From contig JAQUOM010000057.1 in NCBI GenBank assembly GCA_028717105.1, positions 1 through 10,589 of the forward strand: a stretch of 10,589 nt of DNA. Reading direction: 5' to 3'. The stretch is from Candidatus Omnitrophota bacterium. Lineage in GTDB: Bacteria; Omnitrophota; Gorgyraeia; Velamenicoccales; Velamenicoccaceae. Positions 1 through 7,390 of the stretch are shown here, one piece after another. Each line of letters starts with the position of its first letter. Position 1 is the stretch's first letter. The notes beneath the pieces were generated by a model. The model had not been told where the DNA came from, searched no databases, and was given only the letters and a program-made list of their open reading frames with translations. The position numbers and the translations under genes are program-made.

Positions 1-621
1 GGGCATCATGACGCCTTACGCGGCCGGGCCGGCGCATTCAATGCCAGTATGAAGACGATTGATTACATTGCCGGACAGTGCATGGGGCTTGTCAAACCAT
101 CCGTCAAGTTCACGATCAACAGGCGTAATTACGGCGATCTTTCCGCCCTCTATTTTTTGGCAAAATCCCGTGGTTTTCGTTTTATGCCGAAACTGGCGGA
201 GTTTGAGGCTTCGGCTTACTATCACAGGGTTTCCTGCAGGGTCACCGATCTGGACTGGAATGTCCCTGTCGTGAAAGGGCAGATCATCCGCCGGTTGGAT
301 CTTATCAGCGCCGACCTGAAGTCGTCGGCAACCGAAACAGCGGATGCCAGAGTCATTTCCTGCCTGAAAAAGATGGCCAGGCTTGGCCCGCGCGCCATCA
401 AAAGCTGCCGGACGCCGGAAAGTTTTTTGTTCGTCACCTGCGCCGGCGAATTCTATCCCTGCCTCTACATGCCCCCCATTTCTTCGCTCAAAAGGCATTT
501 TTTGCAGGATGTCTTTGGCCCCGAGCACCTCGAAAGGATACGCCGGGGCCGCCAGGGCCGCTGCCCTCGTTGTTACGCCTACCACGGTTTTCTTAAGGCA
601 ATCAACCTGAAAGAAGTCTAG
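1..621 (+). CDS. Radical SAM protein, C-terminal part (5' end outside window)
   Basis: The frame is open from base 1, so the gene starts upstream and the ATG at 49 is internal. The visible 206 residues begin with HHDALRGRAGAF, then VKPSVKFTINR and later FRFMPKLAEFE. These resemble the strands on the C-terminal side of a radical SAM barrel in SPASM/Twitch-type enzymes, where an LRG...GAF substrate-loop motif is common. The tail has five Cys: one about 11 residues before TCAGEFYPC (which carries two), then a terminal CPRC. This would suit an auxiliary Fe-S cluster. The CxxxCxxC motif is not in the window, so the assignment rests on the tail alone. The stop (619-621) shares CTAG with the stop of the convergent glycosyltransferase gene. 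The substrate is unknown; peptide or small-molecule modification are both possible. Confidence 0.72.
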   Translation, partial: GHHDALRGRAGAFNASMKTIDYIAGQCMGLVKPSVKFTINRRNYGDLSALYFLAKSRGFRFMPKLAEFEASAYYHRVSCRVTDLDWNVPVVKGQIIRRLDLISADLKSSATETADARVISCLKKMARLGPRAIKSCRTPESFLFVTCAGEFYPCLYMPPISSLKRHFLQDVFGPEHLERIRRGRQGRCPRCYAYHGFLKAINLKEV

Positions 622-1841
622 AGGAGCTTGAGGACGGCTTTGACGGTGTTGGCCGCCCCCTGAAAGGAGCTCAGGGGCAGGGGTTTTGGCGTCCGAGCCT
701 GCGCAAGCTGCCTGATGGCGCATGCCAGAGGTTCGCTTTTGAGCCCGTCGTAGTCAAAAAGGCGCGCATCCAGATATTTCTCAAGGAGGCGCGAACGGGG
801 CGTCTGGTCGTTGATCCAGCCGGACCGGGCCAAGACCGTATAAGGGATGACGATACACTTTTTGCCCAGGCGCAGCAGCTGGACGGACGTGTTGTATCCC
901 GCCAGGCTGATGGAGATATCGCAGGACGCCAGGTATTTTCCAAAATGAGGCAGATAGGGAATAACCGTCGTATTCTTTATCCGGTGTTTTCGGATCAGCT
1001 CTCTGAAGAACTCCAGTTCTTTTTTCCCCGTCGCAGGCCCGCAGGACAACAGCATGGCGTATTCTTCATCGAGGTATTTCTGCGCCAGGATGGAAGAAGC
1101 GATGATTTTCGGGCATGTCGTGCCTCCGCCCCTGCTGACCAAAAGACGCATCCGGCCCGACCTTTTCCATGGTGCGGTCAGTTTTTCCGTTTTGGCATGT
1201 GTCAGCCCCTCTTCATATTCCGGAAAGATATAACCCGTATGCATGATCTTCTCGCGCAATGTCGTGAAGATCGATTCGTAAAGCTTCCGGCGTTCTTCAT
1301 CGGGAACAAGATCGATGAAGAAGGGGTATTCGAAACGTTCCGGCGTGTGAAGGAATATCTTGTCATAAAAACGCGTGTATTGGAAAAAACGGCTCGTGTT
1401 TTTGATGACGTCTAAGGTGATATAGGGATAGCCGATCGTCGCAAAAATCTTCTTTTTTAGGTTTTTAAGCAAAAGGAAAGCCTTGGAGAGCTCCAGGAAG
1501 CATTCGCTCCTGCCAAAAGGGAAATACTCCGTCATCAGGATGTCGGGCATGATGGCCCTTGTTTTCTCAAAGATGAACTCCGCGCGGATATCCATGTTGC
1601 GGATGTCTACGGGCAGGTTCTTGAACTGCGCCTTGCTGTAAAAGGGATAAGGAACGTCGATCTTCTCGATCTGGCGGTCATAGGCGATATGGGGTTGCGG
1701 GATCCCCGCCTGCAGCAGATAGACCCGGAAGCGCCGGCCGGACGCACGGGCGAAGGCATTGGCAAGGGCCGTTATCCTCGAGGTATGGCCAAGGCTTTCT
1801 TTGTGCGTGTAATAGATGAGGATTTTGAGTTTTCGGCCCAT
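618..1841 (-). CDS. GT-B fold glycosyltransferase (MurG/COG4671-like), paralogue 1
   Basis: This 407-residue protein has no signal peptide or membrane helix and is probably a cytoplasmic glycosyltransferase. The N-terminal Rossmann domain starts KILIYYTHKESLGHTSR (residues 6-22), with the small-residue/His loop of GT-B enzymes. TEYFPFGR at 104-111 is a motif I associate with the COG4671-type predicted glycosyltransferases. The C-terminal donor-binding domain starts near LLVSRGGG (233-240). It has AGYNTSVQLLRLGKK (314-328) followed by VIPY, the MurG/UGT-like nucleotide-sugar site, and then NDQTPRS. It is the last gene of the minus-strand operon, 6 nt after the rSAM gene, with no clear Shine-Dalgarno, so translational coupling is likely. 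A second, diverged copy lies two genes upstream. The sugar donor and acceptor cannot be told from sequence. Confidence 0.8.
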   Translation of the reverse strand: MGRKLKILIYYTHKESLGHTSRITALANAFARASGRRFRVYLLQAGIPQPHIAYDRQIEKIDVPYPFYSKAQFKNLPVDIRNMDIRAEFIFEKTRAIMPDILMTEYFPFGRSECFLELSKAFLLLKNLKKKIFATIGYPYITLDVIKNTSRFFQYTRFYDKIFLHTPERFEYPFFIDLVPDEERRKLYESIFTTLREKIMHTGYIFPEYEEGLTHAKTEKLTAPWKRSGRMRLLVSRGGGTTCPKIIASSILAQKYLDEEYAMLLSCGPATGKKELEFFRELIRKHRIKNTTVIPYLPHFGKYLASCDISISLAGYNTSVQLLRLGKKCIVIPYTVLARSGWINDQTPRSRLLEKYLDARLFDYDGLKSEPLACAIRQLAQARTPKPLPLSSFQGAANTVKAVLKLL

Positions 1842-1847
1842 GGGATT

Positions 1848-2849
1848 TTATGGCAGCGTTGTGTCGATGGCTTTGACGGCGCGGCATATTTCGCGGTAAC
1901 GGCGGAATCCTTCTGTTGCGCGGCGGTTTTTCCACAGCCTCATGGCCAAAGCGGCATTCAAATTGCTGAATTCCCTGTAAGTGACCTTTTTGGCCCTGAA
2001 CAGGTCTCTGTATCGGCCGAGCAAGCTGCGGTATCGCGACGCATGACAGGCGATATGATCGTCGTTGAGTTTCATGATGAAAAATCTGTCCCGGATCTTT
2101 TTAGGAAAGGCCAGAAAGGTCCAATTGGGCAGGATATGGCCGTCCGGCATGACCACCAGGTCATGGCCGAAGGCCATCGGCCGGCTGTAACACGGGCACA
2201 GTTTTGTCTTTAGGGCGGCAGAATGCGAAAACGCCGCCAGGCGACGGTAATGTTCGATAAAGTCGGTTGCGTTCTCCGGCATCCATGGCGCCAGAAAAGC
2301 GGGATGCACATCGATACGGTCGACGTTCAGGGATGCCAGGAATTTGAAATTTGCCGTCATCGCCGACGTGTCTTGCGGGTGGACGGTCATCGTTGGAAAT
2401 ACGGGGATGCCGGCCTTGGCCGCTGTCCTGGTGCTGGCGCATACGAGCCGGTGCATGCGCAGGGACGTCCCTTTTCTGTGTCTGGCTGTCGTTTTTCCCA
2501 GGCCGTCAATGCCCGGTTCCAGGAGCACGCGGTGTTGTTTCAGAAACCGTATCTTCTCCGGCGTCATGAGGATCATGTTCGATTGGAGCGTGACGGAGCT
2601 TTTGGGATAGCGGCGCCCGATGTCCCGGATGAGGAATGAAACAAGGTCCCAACGCAAAAGCGGTTCGCCTCCCGAGATCACGAACTCGATTTTGCGGGAG
2701 CCTTTAAGCAGGCCGAACAGTTGCCGGATCTGTCCATGACTCAGCGTTCTCGTTTGTGTTTTGGTTTTGAAAAAACAGTAATCGCAATCCAGCTGACAGC
2801 GGTCGGTGATGAATATCCAGCAGTATTTGATCGAGGAAGATAGCCGCAT
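1848..2849 (-). CDS. Radical SAM enzyme between two glycosyltransferases
   Basis: This 333-residue radical SAM protein has CQLDCDYC at residues 18-25, giving the CxxxCxxC ligands C18, C22 and C25 for the SAM-binding [4Fe-4S] cluster. ISGGEP at 58-63 is the SAM amino-group motif. It is followed by TLQSNMILMT and EPGIDGL strands typical of the partial TIM barrel. The C-terminal half carries LCPCYS and then LVVMPDGHILPNW, which resembles the strand after the barrel in SPASM-like enzymes, but the full Cys set is absent. An auxiliary cluster is therefore doubtful. It lies within the operon, 7 nt after the upstream glycosyltransferase and 6 nt before the next. That position suggests it modifies a sugar, lipid or other envelope precursor, or a peptide that is glycosylated. 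The reaction is unknown. Confidence 0.82.
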   Translation of the reverse strand: MRLSSSIKYCWIFITDRCQLDCDYCFFKTKTQTRTLSHGQIRQLFGLLKGSRKIEFVISGGEPLLRWDLVSFLIRDIGRRYPKSSVTLQSNMILMTPEKIRFLKQHRVLLEPGIDGLGKTTARHRKGTSLRMHRLVCASTRTAAKAGIPVFPTMTVHPQDTSAMTANFKFLASLNVDRIDVHPAFLAPWMPENATDFIEHYRRLAAFSHSAALKTKLCPCYSRPMAFGHDLVVMPDGHILPNWTFLAFPKKIRDRFFIMKLNDDHIACHASRYRSLLGRYRDLFRAKKVTYREFSNLNAALAMRLWKNRRATEGFRRYREICRAVKAIDTTLP

Positions 2850-2853
2850 TTTT

Positions 2854-2858
2854 TCCTT
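2854..2858 (-). promoter_or_regulatory. Ribosome binding site overlapping a stop codon
   Basis: The minus strand reads TAAGGAAAAAATG across the junction of the upstream glycosyltransferase and the rSAM gene. The stop TAA is part of AAGGA, which lies 4 nt before the ATG at 2849. This supports the chosen start and suggests coupled translation. Confidence 0.6.
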
Positions 2859-3960
2859 ACAGCCGCCCCAGGATCATGTCTGCCGATCGCCGGGCGCCTT
2901 CAAACCACGCGTCCGGGATCGCATCCCGAGTCCCGGGTTGTTTGTCTTCTCTGAGCCTTGTGATCAAGGCCTCCAGGTGTCCAGGGTCCGTATCGCGAGC
3001 GCCGATGATCCGAGCCGCAAGGTGTCTCCTCAGAAAATTCGCATTCCAGAGCTGCTCGGCTGTTTTAACGGGCGAAATCACAGCGGGAGTTCTGTATTTC
3101 AGAAGAGAAACCATGGTGTTGTATCCAGCGAAGTTTAGACTGACGTCGGCATCCCGGAGTTTGTCCTCGAATTCAGGATAGGACCATGAAAAGTAATCGA
3201 GGTTGTCCAGGCGGCCCAAAAGGCGCGCCAGGCTGTGCGGCAGCTCCATGGCGCCCATAGACATGGTGAAATGCCAGTCCTTTCGTTTCAAGGCCAGCTT
3301 AAGGCATTGCCGGATAAACCCGGGGTTCTCGGAGAGTCCTCCCCTGCTGACGACGATGGAGAGAATACCGCGGCCTTTTTTACGTTCTGTCCTGCGGGCG
3401 GTCATTTCCTGGTCGTATATGAAACCTGTCGGAAAAAATATCTTGCGGCAGGCCAGGAGTACACGTCCCAACCGTTCCTTTTCCTTGAGAGGAAGATATT
3501 TTTTATATGCGTTGATTTCCGTTTCCGGCCTGTGATAGAGGACCATATCGTAGGCCATTGGGAGGAATGAAGGAAGTGAATTTGTCCAGTCCAGGTGGGT
3601 TGCGCTTGAGATGGTCACTGTCTTCGAAGAACGCAATTCCGTCAAGATGGGCAAAAGCAGCCGGTGCTCCGGATGGCGAAAGAAAGGATATTGTTCCGTC
3701 ACGAAGACATGCGGTCGGATCTTTTTTATCTCCTGCAACAGGGCCCGGCTCCATGCGTGGCTGCGGTCCCCCTGGGGGATGAATGAGATCTTTGCATACC
3801 GATCGATAGGAAACAACCGGGTTCTTTCCCTGCCTGTTTCGATGACCGTTATGCCGACGCTTTTTCCGGATTGCGCGCTGATCGCTTTGACGAGGACATA
3901 GACGATACGCGCATGGCCCAAAGAGCCGGTATTGTGATAGAAAATACAGAGCTTTTTCAT
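2857..3960 (-). CDS. GT-B fold glycosyltransferase-like protein, paralogue 2
   Basis: This 367-residue protein has the same domain plan as the glycosyltransferase at 618-1841. The N-terminus is KLCIFYHNTGSLGHARIVY (from residue 3). TEQYPFFR at 88-95 matches TEYFPFGR of the paralogue. VVSRGG at 203-208 starts the donor-binding half, and NFAGYNTMVSLL at 276-287 corresponds to SLAGYNTSVQLL. The donor loop is weaker: the TPAVISPVKTAEQLWNA region follows, where Gln/Asn residues probably contact the nucleotide. It is probably cytoplasmic, acting at the membrane face if the acceptor is a lipid carrier. Its start overlaps the aminotransferase stop by 4 nt (ATGA), so the two are translationally coupled. 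The divergence of the copies suggests two different transfer steps rather than redundancy. Donor and acceptor are unknown. Confidence 0.75.
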   Translation of the reverse strand: MKKLCIFYHNTGSLGHARIVYVLVKAISAQSGKSVGITVIETGRERTRLFPIDRYAKISFIPQGDRSHAWSRALLQEIKKIRPHVFVTEQYPFFRHPEHRLLLPILTELRSSKTVTISSATHLDWTNSLPSFLPMAYDMVLYHRPETEINAYKKYLPLKEKERLGRVLLACRKIFFPTGFIYDQEMTARRTERKKGRGILSIVVSRGGLSENPGFIRQCLKLALKRKDWHFTMSMGAMELPHSLARLLGRLDNLDYFSWSYPEFEDKLRDADVSLNFAGYNTMVSLLKYRTPAVISPVKTAEQLWNANFLRRHLAARIIGARDTDPGHLEALITRLREDKQPGTRDAIPDAWFEGARRSADMILGRL

Positions 3961-5075
3961 GGGCGGGTTTTTGGGGAGCTGGCGAAAAATTTCACGACGG
4001 CATCGACAATGAACGAAGCCTCTTCCTCTTTCATGAAGGAGAAAAGCGGCAGATGAAGCGCGCGACGTTCGTAGGCGTCGCTGTTCGGCATGTCCTGGCG
4101 TATAAAAGGCCGGAAGATATTCATTTTATGCAGCGGCGTATAAGGATGCTGCCATTGGATTCCGATATTTTGGAGGTATTGTCCCAGCCGGTCTCGTTCG
4201 CGCAAGGTTATGACGAAGACCTGGGGCACGGTCAGCTCGTTTTTGCCGTCACGGGGAAAATCGATGTCCCCGAGCCCCCACAATTTCTTCTCAAAAAAAG
4301 CCTTGGTCTTCAGCCGCGATTTGATGATGTCTTTAAGAAATTTGAATTTTGTTTTTACGGCGATGAGGTCCCAGAGATACATCCGTGCAAATCGCCGGCC
4401 AGCTTCCAGAAGAACGGCCTCATCTTTCCATATATTCGTGAGTTCGGCGACCTTGCGGTATTTGGGATCATTGAAACACAGCATCCCGCCTCCGCCGCCG
4501 CATGAAGAAAGAGGTTTGTAGTACGAGAACGAAAAACACGACAGCTCGCCGAAGGAACCCAATTTCCTGTTTTTGTACTCCGAGCTTTCTGCCTGGCAGA
4601 CGTCTTCTATGGTGAACAAACCCTTCTGTTTTGCGAGTTTCATGAGCGCCTCTAGAGGCGCCGGCCTGCCGAACATGTGGACGGCTATAATACCCTTGGT
4701 TCGTTTTGAAATAAGCCGTTCGGCACAGTCCGGGTCCATCTGATAGTCCTGGGGCCGGCAATCTGCGGGAACGGGGATGCCTCCGGCATACAGGACGGCC
4801 AGAGGGACGGCCGGATAGGTGACATTCGGGACGATGACTTCGTCGCCTTTTTTCAGTTGAAGGGCCAAAAGGGCCGTCTGAAGGGCGTCTGTCCCGGAGT
4901 TGAGGGCAAGAGCGTGATGCGTGCCGATGTATCCGGAGAATTCCTCTTCCCATTCTTCCAAAAGGCGGGCTATGTCGTTTAAACCGTTCAGGCGGCCAAG
5001 GGCATCTTCGATGCCCTGCTGATAGTGTTTGATCAGCAGTTTATCGATGCGCATGGTGTCATATCTGATAGGCAT
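3957..5075 (-). CDS. DegT/DnrJ/EryC1/StrS family PLP-dependent aminotransferase
   Basis: This 372-residue protein belongs to the sugar aminotransferase family that typically converts a nucleotide-linked ketosugar to an aminosugar with glutamate as donor. Visible hallmarks are LNSGTDALQTAL (58-69, PLP phosphate site), DEVIVPNVTYPAV (78-90), IEDVCQAESSEY (156-167, with D158 for the pyridinium nitrogen), and FSFSYYKPLSS (181-191) with K187 as the probable Schiff-base lysine. A Gly run follows. The C-terminal QHPYTPLHKM and HLPLFSF strands also fit. Length is normal for the family. It is the first gene of the minus-strand operon. Upstream of ATG 5075 there is no good Shine-Dalgarno, and Met8 (5054) is an alternative start. 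Because it leads the operon, the product sugar is likely an amino or acylamino sugar handed to the downstream glycosyltransferases; that is inference. The nucleotide sugar is not predictable. Confidence 0.9.
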   Translation of the reverse strand: MPIRYDTMRIDKLLIKHYQQGIEDALGRLNGLNDIARLLEEWEEEFSGYIGTHHALALNSGTDALQTALLALQLKKGDEVIVPNVTYPAVPLAVLYAGGIPVPADCRPQDYQMDPDCAERLISKRTKGIIAVHMFGRPAPLEALMKLAKQKGLFTIEDVCQAESSEYKNRKLGSFGELSCFSFSYYKPLSSCGGGGGMLCFNDPKYRKVAELTNIWKDEAVLLEAGRRFARMYLWDLIAVKTKFKFLKDIIKSRLKTKAFFEKKLWGLGDIDFPRDGKNELTVPQVFVITLRERDRLGQYLQNIGIQWQHPYTPLHKMNIFRPFIRQDMPNSDAYERRALHLPLFSFMKEEEASFIVDAVVKFFASSPKTRP

Positions 5076-5199
5076 GGGAAAAGGATAGACGGCGTGCCAA
5101 AATTTTTATACAATAGATAGCCGAGGCGTTTTTGTCCCCGCTGCCTCAAGCATGTGCCGCCTTCGTCTCAAGAGGCTCAATAATTTATAACAGAATTGC
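5076..5199. promoter_or_regulatory. Divergent intergenic region, probable promoters for both operons
   Basis: This 124 bp, partly AT-rich gap separates the minus-strand aminotransferase operon from the plus-strand peptidase operon, so both promoters should lie here. TATACAAT at 5107-5114 is a plausible plus-strand -10, and the same stretch read on the other strand gives GTATAAAA (5111-5104) as a candidate -10 for the minus operon. I see no convincing -35 on either strand. Short inverted elements (GAGGC 5123-5127 with GCCTC 5143-5147) are only 5 bp. Shared regulation of the two operons is possible but unproven. Confidence 0.35.
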
Positions 5200-6114
5200 A
5201 TGGATATTTCAACCATAACGCTTTCTTTCCTGCCGCTTCTGATCATCCTGGGTGTGCGCTCGACATTCTACGATTTCAAAAAAGGCATTATAAAAAACTG
5301 GGACCTTGTTTTCAGCCTCTCGGCCGGCGCATGCCTTTATGCGTATCTTATTGTATTTAAAGGATTTGAGATTGATCCGGTCCTTTTCGTTGGCAACCTC
5401 TGCATCGCGACGAGCATCGGGTTGATTCTTTATTTTACGGAAACATGGGGCGCCGGAGATGCAAAGCTTTTCATTGTGTATTCCTTTCTGCTTCCCTTCC
5501 CTCTGGATAGGCGGATCATTCCTTTTTCATCCCTCGTGATTTTTGCGGATACCATTATTATTGTTTGTCTTGCGGTTATTGCCGCTTCCATGGTGTACGT
5601 GGCCCGATCTTTGCGTGAATGCATTAAAAAATGCATCAAAAAGATGTTTGATTTCAACGAAATACGGCCGCTCATCTATTCATTTTTTCTTATCCTCAGT
5701 TTCAGCTGGGTCGTTCCCTATGTCCTGTCTTTTTGGTCTGCGTATTTTTCGCCTTTGGTCTACATTCTTCTGATTTATGTCTCTTATTCGATCATCTATC
5801 GCATCCTTCAATATTTTCAATCCAGGCGGCTCCTTTATCTTATCGTGACTCTCGGCATCGTCGGCAGATTCTTCGTTTTTCCGAATACCAGGGAGGTTTT
5901 TTGGGCGATGCTCGCCAGTACGAAAATCATCGCTATTTATACTGTTTTTTTCAGGCTGCTGGATTTTTTCTTTATGGTTGATGACCGCAGCAAAAAAGGA
6001 AACCGTACGGAGAATACCATCATCCTGGCGCCTCACATGTTCGTAGGTGTGTTATTAACCCATACGCATTTTCTAAAGGGTGTGTTAAAACTGATGAGCT
6101 GGGCATGGAAGTGA
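5200..6114 (+). CDS. A24-family (prepilin-type) membrane aspartic peptidase, extended
   Basis: This 304-residue polytopic membrane protein has a first helix near residues 5-20, then TFYDFKKGIIKNW (22-34) with Asp25. ETWGAGDAKLF (81-91) carries GxGD with Asp87. Asp after helix 1 and GxGD before a later helix are the two catalytic aspartates of A24 prepilin/preflagellin peptidases (PilD, TadV/CpaA, FlaK). These cleave leader peptides at the cytoplasmic face of the membrane. Hydrophobic segments follow around 108-135, 157-200, 211-226 and 236-258, and a last one after LAPHMFVG (277-283). The protein is longer than TadV/CpaA types (about 150-170 residues) and lacks the N-terminal Cys-rich methylase domain of PilD. 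It heads a plus operon; the rSAM gene starts 1 nt after its stop. No pilus assembly genes are in the window, so a substrate within this locus is worth considering (see peptides A and B). Confidence 0.68.
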   Translation: MDISTITLSFLPLLIILGVRSTFYDFKKGIIKNWDLVFSLSAGACLYAYLIVFKGFEIDPVLFVGNLCIATSIGLILYFTETWGAGDAKLFIVYSFLLPFPLDRRIIPFSSLVIFADTIIIVCLAVIAASMVYVARSLRECIKKCIKKMFDFNEIRPLIYSFFLILSFSWVVPYVLSFWSAYFSPLVYILLIYVSYSIIYRILQYFQSRRLLYLIVTLGIVGRFFVFPNTREVFWAMLASTKIIAIYTVFFRLLDFFFMVDDRSKKGNRTENTIILAPHMFVGVLLTHTHFLKGVLKLMSWAWK

Positions 6115-6115
6115 T

Positions 6116-7390
6116 ATGAAAGTTTTGGAGTCTTTACTGCACAGGATCGAAGACCTGGGGGGGCGTGTCAGGCGTGACGGCCGCCTGATCGATATCCACG
6201 CCGGTCTGGCAAACGCCGCCAGTATCCGTCCCTACCTCTATCATCTTCTCAATCATTTTGAAAGGGATTACTTTATTTCAATCAGCAATATGGCCGCGTG
6301 CGTGATGCCTGACGCCTGGGATCATTTCCGTCAGACGCGTGTTCGCGCGCACCCGGACCGCCGTTGCGCCTCATGCCGTTATGCCGAAGCCTGTGCCGGG
6401 CCGGCCACCGGACAGACGCCCGTTCCCTTTAAAGACGCGCCCAGAGAGGTGGCCATAGAAGTTACGACGGCATGCAATCTTGCCTGCGGCATATGTTTTC
6501 AGGCTCGGGACGGGAGAGAACACTTGCCCTGGCGGGTCCTGCTTGAGACCTTTAAGCAGATGCGGCATGCCGGCCTGCGGCACGTTCGCTTTACCGGAGG
6601 CGAACCGCTTCTCTATCCGCATCTGGAGAAGGCCGTCCTCACGGCAAAAAAACTTGGTTTCCAGGTCCTTTTGAATACCAATGCCGCGCTTTTTAGTGAA
6701 TCAAAAATTAGATTTTTCGGGCGTTATGCGGATAGCATTCTGGTTTCTATGCGGGGCTGTGATTTTTCGTCGGAGTCGCGGCTGACGGGCGTCAGGGCCG
6801 ATTTTCGCGATAAACTTCGCCGCATCCGTCTGCTCGCAAGCCAATGCCGCCATGTGCGTATTGGAACCGTTGTTTCCCGGCATCTGATCCATCACTTGGA
6901 GGACTATCTCTGTATCCTGCGATCAACTCGGATATCGCACTGGGAATTATATCGCCCCATCGTCGCGTCTTCGCAGGAAGACTATCGGCTGACACGGGGG
7001 GATTTTATAAAACTTATCCGGCGCCTGAAGCGTTACAGGGGGTCTTTGTCCATCAAAGTGGCCAATCCGGTGCCTTTTTGTCTTGCAGGAGATTCGGCAA
7101 GTACCTGTCATTTATTCTTGGGGGGGCTTTGGGATGACGGGCATACCCGGCTTGTTCTTGACGCGGGCGGCTTTTATAAACCGAGCTACGCGATGAAACA
7201 GGATTTGGGGGCAGACCTCCTGAAGGCCTGGCGTCATCCCTTGATGAGACGCCTGCGTTCTCTGGAGTATTTGCCTTTGAGGTGCCGTCGCTGTTTTTAT
7301 GCGGGTTGGTGCAAAGGCGGCAGCAGACAATGGGCCTTGGATTCCGGCGGCAGCCTTTGGGCTTCTGATCCATGGATGTCTCATGAATAA
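6116..7390 (+). CDS. Radical SAM/SPASM enzyme with an extra N-terminal Cys motif
   Basis: This 424-residue protein has a core radical SAM motif CNLACGIC, with ligands C120, C124 and C127. FTGGEPLLYPHL (159-170) and VLLNTNAALFS follow, all standard for the family. The C-terminal region has STCHLFLGG and then CRRCFYAGWC (C390, C393, C399), a CX2CX5C pattern typical of SPASM auxiliary-cluster ligands. Residues 84-93 (CASCRYAEAC) give a second CX2CX5C before the barrel, following an N-terminal region of about 80 residues with no recognised motif. SPASM enzymes are often peptide maturases, forming thioether, C-C or other side-chain crosslinks, but some act on small molecules. It starts 1 nt after the A24 peptidase gene and overlaps the deacetylase-like gene by 8 nt, so the three are likely one unit. 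The substrate is unknown; the HxS peptides encoded convergently next door are candidates. Confidence 0.85.
   Translation: MKVLESLLHRIEDLGGRVRRDGRLIDIHAGLANAASIRPYLYHLLNHFERDYFISISNMAACVMPDAWDHFRQTRVRAHPDRRCASCRYAEACAGPATGQTPVPFKDAPREVAIEVTTACNLACGICFQARDGREHLPWRVLLETFKQMRHAGLRHVRFTGGEPLLYPHLEKAVLTAKKLGFQVLLNTNAALFSESKIRFFGRYADSILVSMRGCDFSSESRLTGVRADFRDKLRRIRLLASQCRHVRIGTVVSRHLIHHLEDYLCILRSTRISHWELYRPIVASSQEDYRLTRGDFIKLIRRLKRYRGSLSIKVANPVPFCLAGDSASTCHLFLGGLWDDGHTRLVLDAGGFYKPSYAMKQDLGADLLKAWRHPLMRRLRSLEYLPLRCRRCFYAGWCKGGSRQWALDSGGSLWASDPWMSHE

Noticed and set aside
16..723. A long minus-strand open frame of 235 codons at the left end
   Set aside because: It covers the rSAM tail on the plus strand, which has recognisable motifs, and also runs into the glycosyltransferase 3' end. 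Its translation is Arg/Pro/Gly-rich with no family signal.
1689..2213. A plus-strand open frame of 174 codons across the rSAM/glycosyltransferase junction
   Set aside because: It is antisense to two motif-bearing genes and shows no recognisable protein family.
5122..5176. Possible hairpin or terminator in the divergent region (GAGGC/GCCTC/GAGGC)
   Set aside because: Stems are only 5 bp with long loops and no following T tract, and both flanking genes start here, so a terminator is not expected.
7299..7382. A longer N-terminus for the deacetylase-like protein
   Set aside because: It would overlap the rSAM gene by over 90 bp and adds no motif. The family N-terminus starts just before the IRDDD motif, matching ATG 7383.
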